Source: Mesomycoplasma ovipneumoniae
Lineage (GTDB): Bacteria; Bacillota_I; Bacilli_A; Mycoplasmatales; Metamycoplasmataceae
Assembly: GCF_035918255.1 (NCBI RefSeq)
Contig: NZ_CP142136.1
Span: 620,001-684,000 of the forward strand
DNA: 64,000 nucleotides
Direction of reading: 5' to 3'
Shown: piece after piece, positions 54,122 to 64,000 of the stretch
How the letters are laid out: every line of letters begins with the position of its first letter
Numbering within the stretch: the stretch's first letter is position 1
Made by a program: the position numbers and the translations under genes
Notes under the pieces: generated by a model
The model's input: only the letters and a program-made list of their open reading frames with translations
Databases searched by the model: none
What the model was told of the DNA's origin: nothing

Positions 54122-55648
54122 TTATCTACCTCCGATATTTTGGGCTTTTTGTGTTATTGAATCAAGTAATGACTGATCCATTTTTGGGAATGCAAGTGGA
54201 ACTTCGAGTTGAGTATTTGTTGATTTTTCCAAAAATTGGTTAACTACTGTTGCAAAATATGAACCAGCGAGCTGATCGTCAATAAATTCATTATTTGTGT
54301 ATTTGGCAAAAATTTGTTTGGCAAACGGATCAGTTTCAATTAAGGCCTGAACAAAATTCACGACTTTTGTAGGGTCAGCCACATCTTTTAAAAGACCTCA
54401 AGAAATTATTTTTATTCCCATTAAAACACTTGTTGGTGAATAATAAGAATAACCTTTTTGAACTAAAAACTGCTCAACTTGTGACCCTTTAAAAAGTAAA
54501 TCTGAAGTTTCTTTATTAAGATCATAATCTAATTTTGCCAATTTAATTTGCTTTTGATAGTTATAATATAATGATGAAATTTCTTTTGAAATTGCACGAA
54601 TATTCTTTGCTTGAACTGATGAGCCTGTCCGCGAAACACTAAGTCCAATATTTACCGCAGGAATTTTTCCTTCGGCAAAAAGTGCTGAAGAAGTAATAAT
54701 TTGACCGTCAGTAATTGAAATTACATTCGAAGAAACAAGTGCGGTAATATCATTATCAACAGTTTGAAGAATTGGCAAGGCTGTAATTGATTTTCGTCCA
54801 ATAAAACGACCTGAACGCTCTAAAAGTTTTGAGTGGGCAAAGAAAATATCAGCCGGAAAAGCTTCTTTTCCAATTGGCTGATTAGTTAAAAGAGCAACCT
54901 CACGCCAAACACTAGCATGTTTTGACAGATCATCAAAAACAATAACAACATCGTAATTATAACTAAGATTTTCAGCATGTGCCATTGCAAAATAAGGGGC
55001 TAAATATTGATCAAATGGGCTTGTTGAAGCTGCATGAAGAACGATTGTGTTATTCATTGCCCCATTTTTTAATAGATCATGGTATAAAGAGACTAAATTT
55101 TGGCGTTTTTGACCAATTGAGACATAAATACATTTTGTTGTTGGCGAATTTTTTTGGTTAATAATTGTGTTAATTCCAATATGTGTTTTTCCAGTTTGAC
55201 GATCACCGACAATAAGTTCACGCTGACCAAATCCAATTGGGTTAAAAAGATCGATTGACAAAATTCCGGTATAAACTTGGCGATCAAGCAATTGACGTTG
55301 TAAAACACCTGCGGCAGTTGCAAAAGCTGAATGGCGATAAGTTAAAAAAGTTTGTGGTCTTGCTGATTTTGGTTCGATTATATTACCAGAAAGATCGATA
55401 ATTTTCCCAAAAAATTCCATCGAAGTGGCCACACGATCAAAATCAGGTAATTCAACAAGTTCGTCATTAATTTCAACTTTACCTTTTTGGTTGTTAAAAA
55501 GTAAATAAGCTTGCATATAAGAGGCTTGAATTACTACCGCTTTAATTTCGGGTTTATTTTTGATTTGAAAAAATTGCTGTTCTTTTCAGTTGTATTGTCC
55601 TTTAACTAAAATAACATAGTCTAAAACTGAGGCGACACGTAATGACAT
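54122..55648 (-). CDS. F1-like ATPase alpha-type subunit
   Basis: 508 aa with one internal TGA-Trp at 54398. P-loop GDRQTGKT (about residue 148), VVIVFDDLSKHASVWREV, ERSGRF, and the arginine-finger region GLSVSRTGSSVQ. These match F1 alpha, so the hexamer with the beta-like subunit can be inferred. The ATG shares one base with the stop of the upstream 752-aa membrane protein gene (TAATG), and the beta-like gene begins 2 bases after its stop. This tight packing implies coupled translation and fixed stoichiometry. It is a paralogue-type subunit, not the housekeeping atpA, judged from cluster context. Confidence 0.93.
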
Positions 55649-57906
55649 TATTTTTCTCCTTGTTGTTGATTTTCAGAATTATTTTCAACTTTTTTTAATT
55701 GATTTTTTTTATAAACTAACAATCTTGAAATTACAGCAATTGAGACTAAAATTACCGAAAGTGTCCCGACTATTATATAAGCAAGATTATTTGATAACCA
55801 TTGACCTTGCTGTTCGTTATTGAATTTTTCAATAAGTGCTGAAAAATTCTGAATTGGATCAGAGTTTTGTTGGTTGTTATTTATTGAAGAAGATCCTTGA
55901 TTTGTTTGTGGTTCATCAAAATAAGCAACATGTCCTAATATTTGGTTTAAAAGATTGATTTGGCGTCCAAGTTGGGTCATTGCCAAAAATTGATTAACTA
56001 AATTAGAACTTAATTTGTAAGACTCATTGTGAAAAAGAGCAACTTTTTCGTGTGCCTGGGCAAAATAACGGTTAATATCTTCGCGAGTTAAATTCAATTT
56101 TTTGAGATTTTCGTCAAATTGTTTTTCTTTTTGAGCCGCTGCTTCTTTGTCAACTGCATTTGGTTTTGCCAAATATTGGAAAAATTTATCTTGAAGAACA
56201 ATTAGATTTAAGAAATAAATTAAATAATAATGAGATCAAGCTTTATTATTGTCAATTTCTGATTTTTTTAGATAAGATAAAAACTGAAATTGTGAAGCTG
56301 AAAAAACTGTTCCGTGAGAAGAATTGATATAATCTTGGGCCAATTTTTTCTGAGCATCAAGAAAATCTTGGTTATAAAAAACTTTTGTTAATAAATAAAA
56401 GAAATTATAAATTGTTGTTTGTGAACCAGGAGAATAATAACGAATTTGGTCAAAACTAAATTGGTCTTGAATATTCAATGTTGAAAAAAACTGGTCAATT
56501 ACAGCAGTTACACCTAGATTTGAATGGTATAAATTTGTTGTTATTGCTTGTTTTTGAGCTGGAGTTGCGCCTTCAGGAAAATCAGTATAATGGGGAGTAT
56601 CATAGACTTTTTCGGCTTTTGACTTATCCGCAGGATCACGAACTTGATTAACAAAGTCAACAATTTTTACTTTTGCATTAATTTTATTTCCAGCCGCATC
56701 AAATGAAACTGATTCAATAAAATATTTAAAACGTGAATTTAAGGGGTTTAAGAAGAAAAAAATGTTATTTTTTTCTTCCTGTGATGCTGAATTATAGAGG
56801 TTAACTACTTGTTGAGGTGTCATAGCTGCATACTGAGGAGCAATAATTGGCGGCAAATCAGGAGCAATTCGCACTTCAAATTCAGGTTTTTCGGCCACAT
56901 CAGGCGGATTTTGGTTAGTAATTTTTTTAATTGCAAAATTAATTTGTTCTTGGGCTGATTGAGATGAACTTGGATTTGGCAATTGATTTAAAGTAAAATC
57001 AAGTAAAAGTGACTGTTTTTCAAAATAGTTTTTAATTCAGTCATTTCAAGAAGTTATTCCTTCTTTGCCAATTGGCTTACTTGCTAATAAAAGGTTTTCT
57101 TCAGTATCAGATTTGTCTGCGAATTTGTCAAGGTTAAAATTCTTTTTATAAACAGGAAATTCTTCTTCTTTAAAAAGATATTGTTTATATTGGGATGTAA
57201 GTCCTTGGAAATAAGTCTTAATTCGATTTTCAAATTCTTTGCCTTTGAGTGTGTTTGGGACTTCTGTTACTTTTGAGGTTTTAACATTATTTATTTTTTC
57301 ATAATTATCATCATTGTTAGTTCCTCATTCAAGACCTTGGTAGTTTTCTTTGTCAAAACTAACATCACCACGTTTTAGTTTTAGATTATTGGCAAAAGCA
57401 AAAGGGCTAATAATATTAAGGCCAAATTGACTTGGATTCTTTTTTAGACCTTCACGGTTTCGCTTAAAGTAATCACGAAGTTGTATTCAGAAAAAACTTT
57501 GCTGTAGTTTTTCTTCAAGATTATCACGAGTTTTTGAAGCAATATCAGCAAGTTTAATTTTAATATCTTCATCAACTTTATCAATAAATTGGTCAATTAA
57601 TGATTCTTTTTGGGCTTCTCAGTATGCTTTATTTTGCCTTAGATCTTCTTCAGTAATTGGCTCAGCCTTTTTTTCACTTGTGCTTGGTTGAGCTTGTCCG
57701 CCAGGATTTTGGCCAGGATTTTGCCCAGGATTTGCTGGTTGAATTGTAGGGGGCTGGCTTGGGCTTGAAGGAGCTGGGGCAGTTTGTTGAAATTCAACAG
57801 CAGGAGGACTAAAAGTTGAAGCTGATGAAAGAAAAAATAAAGATGAAATTGAAAAGACTGATAAAATAGGCGCAAAAACTAGTTTATTTTTTAATTTTTT
57901 AGACAT
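55648..57906 (-). CDS. X0 membrane subunit, 752 aa, of the F1-like ATPase cluster
   Basis: Continuous frame with several Trp TGA codons. The N-terminal hydrophobic segment (about residues 10-31) is followed by a Pro/Gln/Gly-rich linker (PANPGQNPGQNPGG type), a large hydrophilic domain, and one C-terminal transmembrane helix (LAYIIVGTLSVILVSIAVIS) with a basic tail. The bulk is therefore likely outside the cell, tethered at both ends. No homology to F0 subunits; it is one of the cluster's own membrane proteins, presumably linking the F1-like motor to something at the surface. It overlaps the epsilon-like gene by 8 bases and the alpha-like gene by 1. Confidence 0.85.
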
Positions 57907-58369
57907 AATTCACCTCGGTTTGAACTAAAAAAAACAGTTGCATCAAACGGTTTTGTTCATTTTCTTGTTTGGCAAGCATATAATTATTATACAATTCTAA
58001 ATTTGAACTTAGCTCTAAATTTGCTTGCATTTGCAACTTGTGTAAAAGTGTTTTTTTGCTTTTTTGATTTGATTTTTTCTGAATATAATATTCTTTTTTA
58101 TCAGTTTTGTAAAAAATCAAATCATCATGAAGCCGAATAGAAGCGCTGTTTTCTAAAGAAAAAAGTAATGATTTGTGGGCAAAAAAATAAAAAACCCCTG
58201 AAGAAATTTCGATTTTTATGAGCGAAAAATCAAGATTTGAGACAATAAATGGTTCAAGTGGTGCAAAATATTTTTCCTGTTCAATGTTAATATATATTTT
58301 GCAATCTTTAAAATTTATAGTTTTATTTTCAGGGGTCAAAATTCGGAAATTTCAAAGTTGTGATTCCAT
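57899..58369 (-). CDS. F1-like ATPase epsilon-type subunit
   Basis: 156 aa from ATG 58369. The first residues MESQLWNFRILTPENKTI follow the epsilon N-terminal pattern (hydrophobic strand then V/I-TP-E). The N-terminal 90 residues look like the beta-sandwich, with an A-P-L-E-P segment in the place of the usual GxLPxHxP loop. The rest is helical and Lys/Gln-rich like the epsilon C-terminal helices. Start is adjacent to the gamma-like stop (TAAATG). The family assignment rests on these features plus the cluster order; similarity is weak. Confidence 0.72.
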
Positions 58370-59236
58370 TTAAAAAATTCCTTTCGGTTTGCTCTTAATC
58401 AAGTTTAGTTCCTCAATTTCTAGCTCACGTTCAATTTTTAAAATTGTTGTTTTAAGACGTAAAATTTTTTCCTCAATTTCCTTTAAAAGTGTATTTTCGT
58501 GAATAAGTTTATTTTTATAGACGATAAATTGCGACTCAAGTAGTAAAACCTGCACGGATGTAGCAAAATATGTTTGAATTTGAGTTTGGTAAAATTCTTC
58601 AAAATTAGGGAAAAAACGGACTTTATCAAGGCTAGCTTTGAATTTATCAATTGTTTCTTGACTTGTTTCCATTTTAAATTCAAATTGGTTTAATGGGAAA
58701 ATTGTTGCAATAAAATTTGGGATTTTATTTGAATAAACGGCCATTTTTACTGATGAAAACTGACGAGTTTTAAGTCCATATTCAATAACTTGACCAATTT
58801 TTACTGAATTTTCAAAGGAATTGTCTAAATTTTCAAAACTAGTTATGATTTTCATATTGTTTTTCTTTGCAAAATTAATTGCCCGAACACCAAGAGGAAC
58901 AATAAAATCTTTTTCGGTATAATTTTCTAAAATTTTAGTTTCAATTTGATCAAAAAAGTTTTGGGTATATTTTTCATTTGATGAAGGATAAATTCAAAGA
59001 TTAATATTTTGACGGGCAAAAGCTTTTTTTGTCAGTAGTGATAATTTTGTGCTAAATGGTCTTTTTGGACTAAATTGAGCAAGTAAAAACTGTCCAATTA
59101 AGAAAAATTCATAAACATTTCTTATTGTTCTTAAAAGAAGGTTAATTTGGATTAGAGAAATATTTCGATTTAACGAAACTAAATCATAAATTTTGATAAA
59201 ATTGTCTCTTTTTTCCTTTTTTTCATTTATGTTCAT
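58370..59236 (-). CDS. F1-like ATPase gamma-type subunit
   Basis: 288 aa, the length of F1 gamma. Long helical N- and C-terminal segments (residues about 1-60 and 235-285, the latter a charged coiled coil KNKLIHENTLLKEIEEKI) bracket a central alpha/beta part containing YTEKDFIVPLGVRAINFAKK, which matches the gamma Rossmann-like core position. It would be the rotor shaft inside the alpha/beta-like hexamer. It is followed immediately by the epsilon-like gene. Sequence identity to gamma is low; size, coiled coils and place are the main support. Confidence 0.75.
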
Positions 59237-59263
59237 AATCTAAAACTCTCAGAATTAAAGTAT

Positions 59264-59809
59264 TTATGCTTTTTTATTTGGATCCTTTTGATCTTCTAAA
59301 CTTGATGCTAAAGAAACTTCGCTGAAAATAACTTTAAGTGTTTTTGTTTGCGGATCTAGAAAAACAATGCATCCTTCGACAACTTCAACAAAACGGCTTT
59401 TGTTGGCAATAAAATCTCAAGCAAGCGTGTTTAAATTGGAAAGTAGTGCTGAAAATCTTGAATCAGAACTATCTGAGTAAAAATTACTTGCTCTAACATT
59501 TGAAGATTCAACTTGAGCAATTATAGGAACAAGCCCTTTTGAGCCAAAACGACTTGAGCGTTGTCAAGAAATTACGAAATTTTTAAATACTAATTCTGTG
59601 GTTGACTTATAAGAGTCAATAACTTTTTTTTGGTATTTTTCTTTCATCGAGGATTTTGCTTTTTGCGAGGATACAAGTAGAGTTAAATTCATTAGTGCAT
59701 CAAAACTAATAAAATTGGGATGATTAATTAAATCATAATAGTCGCGAAACTCTGTTTTTGTATCAAGTTGGTTTGGATTTGCTTGCTTTTTCTTTCCTAA
59801 AATTTTCAT
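59264..59809 (-). CDS. F1-like-X0 cluster protein of unknown function (181 aa)
   Basis: 181 aa, no transmembrane helix or signal peptide; basic N-terminus (MKILGKKKQANPNQ) and a C-terminal part rich in beta-strand residues (RFVEVVEGCIVFLDPQTKTLKVIF). ATG at 59809 with AAGGA upstream. Second in the operon, between the polytopic membrane protein and the gamma-like gene. It may be a peripheral stalk or coupling component. No family recognised beyond its place in the cluster. Confidence 0.75.
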
Positions 59810-59855
59810 GATTTGTTCCTTATTTTTTAACTTTTAGATTTGGAAGTTTTTAGAT

Positions 59856-61397
59856 CTAAGACGAACCTATTTTTTCATTTTCAACGTTTTCTTTTTGATC
59901 TTGAGATGGTTTGTTTTTTGTTGTTAGAATTAAAGTATTTTTACCAATTGCAACAAATAAATTTGCCAAAACAAAAATTGCTAGTAAAACAGTTAAAATC
60001 CCAAGAAAATAGAAACTATAGTCAATATAAAAAACTGATACTAAATCTCTTTGGTAGTCTTCTGGCTTAACTTGGGAAACAGTAGATGTATAAATATCAA
60101 TATTCAATAAATAAATGAAATTAAAAATTGTATATAAGACAATAAAAAAACTTACCATTAATTTCATCCAAAGCGGAAATTCGGGCTTAATTCTGACTAG
60201 AGCAAAATAAATGGTAAGGAAAAATACTAGCTGAGTTGAGTTTATCCAAATTGTTTCATGAACTGAATAACTTAAATATGAGACAACAAAGCTTGCAATA
60301 AAAGATAGAAGAATAAAAATGAATGGAAGCGTATTTAATTGATAATCTTTAATTTTATTTTTTAACCGTGTAAGATTTAAAACAAAATAAAGAATTAGTA
60401 AAACAACATGAACCGAAATACCAATTATTGTTGGCAAATAATTTGGTTCAATATTGTTTCCAAAAGGAAGAAACTGAACAAAATTAGTTATGGAATAAAT
60501 AGTTATATAAACACTATATGCAAAAATTCCAATAGCAATAAAAATTAAGGCCGAAAGCGCTGGAGTATATTTTTTAAGCCGAATAAGACTTTGACGGTAA
60601 AAATAAATTTGAGGACTATAATATAATAAAACTAATACTAAAGCTCCCATTAAAAGTGCAATTAAAATTAACGAATTAGTTATTTTTGCTACTTCAGTAA
60701 TAAAAGTATAAATTCAATCTGCAATTGGATTGTCATAAGTTACGCTCGGAATTGATGATTTTTCAGGGGTAGAAAACACCATTGAAGCAAAAATTCCAAA
60801 TAAAGTACCTGATGTAACAATAGCAGAAGCTAAACTTATATGCTTAAAAATGAAAAGCTTCTTATAATCATAGTTGATTTTGTCATCTGTTCGCCCTAGT
60901 CAAAGTCAAAGGGAATAATCAAGTAAAATATAAATAAAAATTTGGGCAGAAATGCCAAGAATATGGCTCCATTCTATCGTTAGTCAAGCAAAATAAACAA
61001 CTAGATTGACTAACGAAAGGAAAAAATATACTGATAAAATTATGTATTTATGCGTTTTATTTTTCAGGTGTAAAAATTTTAAACCTTTAAATAAAAAGAT
61101 AATACTAAAAAATAACAGGAAAATTGATCTTGCAACTCTTGGAGCAATAAATTCGCGAATTTCATCATCAATAGGATTAAAAATTAGCGAAATACTTGAA
61201 ATCCTTGAAATTGGCGCATTTTGGTCAATATTTACTATGTTCAGGAATGACCGACGGGCATCAAAGAAAATTGCCGCGCTTAAACCAAGTAAAAGCAGAA
61301 TAAATAATACGCGAAGAAAAATACTCGCTAAATTCTTCTTGTCTTTTTTAGCTGGTTTTGCATTTAACCTATAAGCTTCAGGACTAACCGCATTCAT
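59856..61397 (-). CDS. Polytopic X0 membrane protein of the F1-like ATPase cluster
   Basis: 513 aa, about 11-12 predicted transmembrane helices with a short Lys-rich N-terminus and charged C-terminal tail. One continuous frame with TGA as Trp. No resemblance to F0 a or c: no conserved Arg/Glu proton-path motif stood out. First gene of the seven-gene operon, with AAGGAGGT before the ATG, the strongest ribosome-binding site in the window. It probably forms the membrane base (X0). Promoter TATAAT lies 34 bases upstream, preceded by a 16-base A tract. Confidence 0.85.
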
Positions 61398-61430
61398 TTT
61401 TACCTCCTTTTTTAGTTTTGAAATGCTAAC

Positions 61431-61455
61431 ATTATAACCTTTTTTTTTTTTTTTT
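61431..61455 (-). promoter_or_regulatory. Promoter of the F1-like-X0 operon with A16 tract
   Basis: On the minus strand, A16 (61455-61440), GGT, then TATAAT (61436-61431). Same layout as the mib-mip promoter: homopolymeric A immediately upstream of the -10 box. Confidence 0.6.
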
Positions 61456-61529
61456 ATGACAAAAATGCAAAAAAAATTAGTTAAAAAATATCTAATTTAA
61501 AATAATTTATTGTTTTTGGCGTTTTACCT

Positions 61530-61535
61530 TATAAT
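61530..61535 (+). promoter_or_regulatory. -10 box of a probably leaderless gene
   Basis: TATAAT ends 7 bases before the ATG at 61543, leaving no room for a ribosome-binding site, so transcription would start at or next to the start codon. Confidence 0.6.
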
Positions 61536-61542
61536 TTTAGAA

Positions 61543-62346
61543 ATGATTAAAAAATTAATATTTAGTGATATTGACGGAACTCTTTATTGCGGTGATTTTT
61601 CCGTTGATAAGGAAACAATTGATTTTCTAAAAAATAATAAAGATAACTTTACCTTAATTTTAAATACAGGCAATCCTTTGGGTTCAAGAATTTTGCAAAT
61701 AGCAAAACTCTTGGAAATTCGTTACCTTTTAACATCTAATGGCTCTTTATTTAGTGATTTAAAAGAGGACAGACATACTTTAATTAATGGACCAATTTCG
61801 CAAAAATCACAAGATTTTGTTTTTAAAATTGCCAAAGATTTAGATATGCAACTAAATTTTTGAACAAGCCAAAAATATTTTAGCTTTAATTTTAAAGAGC
61901 AAAATTATTCCTATTTTAACTACCCACTTTTGGATCCTGAAAATGAGGTAATTTTTGTTGATGGCCCACAAAAAGATGTAATAAAATTAGAACTAATTGG
62001 CCCAAGCCAAAATTTAGAAAAGGCTTATAAATTATTACAAGAAGATGGTGATCTTGAAGCAGTTTTAATTAATAATATAAGCATTGAAATTAGTAAAAAA
62101 GGAACAAATAAAGGAAATGCTGTTGAATTTGTAGCAAAAACTTTTGGAATTGATGTCCAAAAAACAATGACAATTGGCGATAGTCCTAATGATATTTCAA
62201 TGCTTGAAAAAACTAATTTTTCTTATGCAATGGCAAATGGCTATGAAATTGTTAAAAAAACAGCAAAACTTCATACAAGCGCTTGCGATCAACAAGGGCT
62301 AGTTTATGCAATTAAAGACTTTTTATATCGGACAAAATTTGACTAA
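61543..62346 (+). CDS. Cof-type HAD-family phosphatase
   Basis: 267 aa, typical Cof-subfamily (IIB) length. Motif I FSDIDGTLY with the nucleophile and acid Asp, motif II NTGNPLGS (Thr), the cap region in the middle, Lys in KGTNKGNAVEFV, motif IV TIGDSPNDISML. Dephosphorylates sugar phosphates, nucleotides or flavin cofactors; substrate not predictable. The ATG at 61543 is preferred over an upstream non-ATG start because a -10 box lies just before it. Followed by a strong terminator. Confidence 0.93.
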
Positions 62347-62370
62347 AAAAATCTTTTAGTCAAATTTTTG
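62338..62370 (+). terminator. Intrinsic terminator after the HAD phosphatase
   Basis: TTTGACTAAAA / TTTTAGTCAAA stem spanning the stop codon, followed by TTTTTG. Confidence 0.85.
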
Positions 62371-62395
62371 TCAATTTTTTTGTAATTAAAAAAGT

Positions 62396-63079
62396 TTAAA
62401 TTCAATTAATTTTAAATGGTTTTTTCTGTTGTTTGATTTGATAAAAATAAACAACAAGTTGGATTATTGAAATCAAAAACCCAATAATTTGAAAAATGAA
62501 TGACGAAAGATAAGCGCCATTTTTTTCAATAACAAATTGCAAGAAAAAGTAGATTAATCAAGCAAAGTTTAAGAGAAATAAATTTAGCAAAAAAGTAAGT
62601 GGAATAAATTTAATTGTTTTGTTTTTAATGCCTAACAAAGTTTGTGGTAAAAATGCAATATTTACGAACAATCCGGCAAAAATTCCGAGATAATTAGCAT
62701 AAGAAGCAAGATTACCTAAAGAAATTTTGGCCCAAAAGAAAATTCCAAGTAGTAAAATCAGTAGAAAAACTGTTAATCCCAAAGACAAAAAAGTGAAATT
62801 TATTATTTGTCTTCTTGTTGTTTTTGCTTTAAAAATATAAACTTGAGCTAAAAAGATGAAAGTTGAAAGTCCACTAAATACTTGGGGAATAAAAAGTTGC
62901 AAATCACGGATTGCAAAGCCTAAAATTGCAAATCCAAAAATTCCCAAATAGTAAATTCATCAACTTAGTAGTGAAACTTTTGGTGGTTTTTTTGCTAAAA
63001 AAGTATTTATTACTAAAGGTAAACCGATTATCGAAGTTAAAAAAGCCGCAATTCAACCAATTATTGTTATATAAGACAT
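62396..63079 (-). CDS. PQ-loop-type membrane protein
   Basis: 227 aa with about 7 transmembrane segments. The segment GLFVNIAFLPQTLLGIKNKT carries the Pro-Gln pair of PQ-loop repeats; the N-terminal half has a weaker repeat (TSIIGLPLVINTFLAKKP). This is the fold of SWEET/semiSWEET and lysosomal amino-acid exporters, so a small-solute carrier is possible, but substrate is unknown. ATG at 63079 with GGGAAAT before it. Located 28 bases downstream of mgtE on the same strand, so likely in one transcript. Confidence 0.75.
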
Positions 63080-63107
63080 ATTTCCCGCTTAAAAAAAATA
63101 TATTATA

Positions 63108-64000
63108 CTACAATAATAAAAAAATAATAATTGTTACACCAAAAAATATTAAAGTAGAAATGGAATCTGTTACTGTCGCTAAAATTGGCGCTGACATAAC
63201 GGCAGGATCTCTTTTTGTTGCTTTTGCAATCATCGGAATTATTGAGCCAAGAATTTTTGAGAAAATAATTACTGTTAAAAGTGAAAATGATGAGGCAAAA
63301 GAAATAATTAAAACATAATCGCGGATTGTTAGATTTGAGATTGAATTTTCGGGAATTTGCGAGTTTTTGATCTCGCCTGAAAGAGTAAAATAAATTACTA
63401 ACCGCAAAAAATTCAGAATCATCAAAACTGTGCCAACAACAGCTCCAACGCCAATTTCTTTTAAAAGAACTTTGGAAAAAAAGTTAGAACGATTAATTTC
63501 TTTTAGTGAAATTGAGCGGACAATTGTTGTTGCTGATTGGGAGCCAGCATTTCCGGCTGATCCAGAAATGACCGGGATCATTGAGACAATTGTAGTAATA
63601 AAAGATGAAAGCCCGATTGATTTAATTGCATCATTTTCGGTAATTGCATCAGTGAATTTTTGAATAATAAATTGGGACAAAGTTGAGCCAAACATTAAAA
63701 TTATTAGTCAAAAAACACGGGATTTAACAATTTGAATTATTGTGGTTTTAAGATAAGAATCCTCAACTTCTTGTGGTAAAATTCCGGCTAATTTATAAAT
63801 ATCACTTGTTGCTTCTTCTTTAACAATGTCAATAATATCATCACTTGTAACCATCCCAATTAATCTTTGGGCAGTATTTACAACCGGTAAAACCGAAAAA
63901 TCATTTTTAGCAAAAACTTCAGCGGCATCTTCTTTTTTGTCAGTTGTTACTAAAAAAGGAACTTGAAACACTATTTTTTCAATATTTAAATTAGGATCAG
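63108..64000 (-). CDS. mgtE: Magnesium transporter MgtE, N-terminus beyond the window edge
   Basis: At least 296 codons, open at the right edge. The visible part has the second CBS domain (LVTTDKKEDAAEVFAKNDFSVLPVV...GMVTSDDIIDIV), a connecting helix, then five transmembrane helices including the pore signature MIPVISGSAGNAGSQSATTI and the C-terminal MSAPILATVTDSIS block. Mg2+ channel of the plasma membrane gated by cytosolic Mg2+ through the CBS domains. Reads left toward the PQ-loop gene. Confidence 0.95.

Noticed and set aside
52746..55648. Housekeeping atpA/atpD genes
   Set aside because: The cluster lacks genes for F0 a, b, c and delta and has its own membrane proteins, so the alpha/beta-like genes are assigned to the F1-like-X0 type.
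61006..61374. 122-codon plus-strand ORF opposite the polytopic X0 protein
   Set aside because: The reverse strand of a clear membrane-protein gene with a strong ribosome-binding site.

Overview
The window is AT-rich DNA from a mollicute that reads TGA as tryptophan. Nearly every long gene is broken by in-frame TGA codons that fall on conserved tryptophan positions (ackA, pta, pepF, both F1-like subunits, the transposases), and reading them as Trp restores full-length proteins. Gene content points to the hyopneumoniae-type branch of Mycoplasma (Mesomycoplasma; relatives of M. hyopneumoniae, M. ovipneumoniae, M. dispar): a P80-P60-HinT operon, IS1634-, IS3- and IS30-type elements, very large repetitive surface proteins, a MIB-MIP immunoglobulin capture/cleavage pair and an F1-like-X0 ATPase cluster. 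The species is not resolved. No rRNA, tRNA or CRISPR was seen.

Layout. 1-17.0 kb: two giant tandem-domain surface proteins on the minus strand, one of 4036 aa and one of at least 1611 aa (cut by the window edge), spaced as an operon. 17-24 kb: pta-ackA and an unknown 589-aa reading frame split by an IS3 element. 25-33.4 kb: an APC permease, an orphan MIP-like serine protease lipoprotein, and the P80-P60-HinT operon. 33.5-36.8 kb: a HAD-CoaE fusion followed by dnaB-like and dnaI-like primosome genes. 36.9-40.8 kb: a three-level nest (IS3 inside IS1634 inside an IS1634-ended element). 40.9-52 kb: pepF, the divergent mib-mip genes with two membrane-protein genes, and a zinc alcohol dehydrogenase. 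52.7-61.4 kb: the seven-gene F1-like-X0 operon on the minus strand. 61.5-64 kb: a Cof-type phosphatase, a PQ-loop membrane protein and the 3' part of mgtE.

The most unusual feature is a family of about 0.6-0.7 kb elements occupying the intergenic spaces (near 17.2, 24.2, 28.5, 36.9-40.8, 49.2-50.4 and 51.7-52.7 kb). The intact ones have IS1634-type inverted termini and sit between long direct duplications of the target, often the 3' end of the preceding gene. In place of a transposase they carry a conserved cassette: a homopolymeric A tract, a -35/-10 promoter, a strong GGGGGA ribosome-binding site, a 4-5 codon ORF (MFFV, MFLP, MFLAQ) and three hairpins whose stems covary while one loop stays constant. 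Terminator-like hairpins lie at both ends. All copies point the same way. This looks like a mobile, self-insulated small-RNA or leader-peptide unit that I cannot match to a named family.

Functionally, much of the window concerns the cell surface and host interaction: giant adhesin-like proteins with RxRRS motifs, antibody capture and cleavage by MIB-MIP, a second protease, lipoproteins P60/P80, and a membrane-linked F1-like ATPase whose location near MIB-MIP may be meaningful. The mib-mip and ATPase promoters both have a 15-16 nt A tract 3-5 nt upstream of the -10 box, so length-dependent expression switching is a testable possibility.
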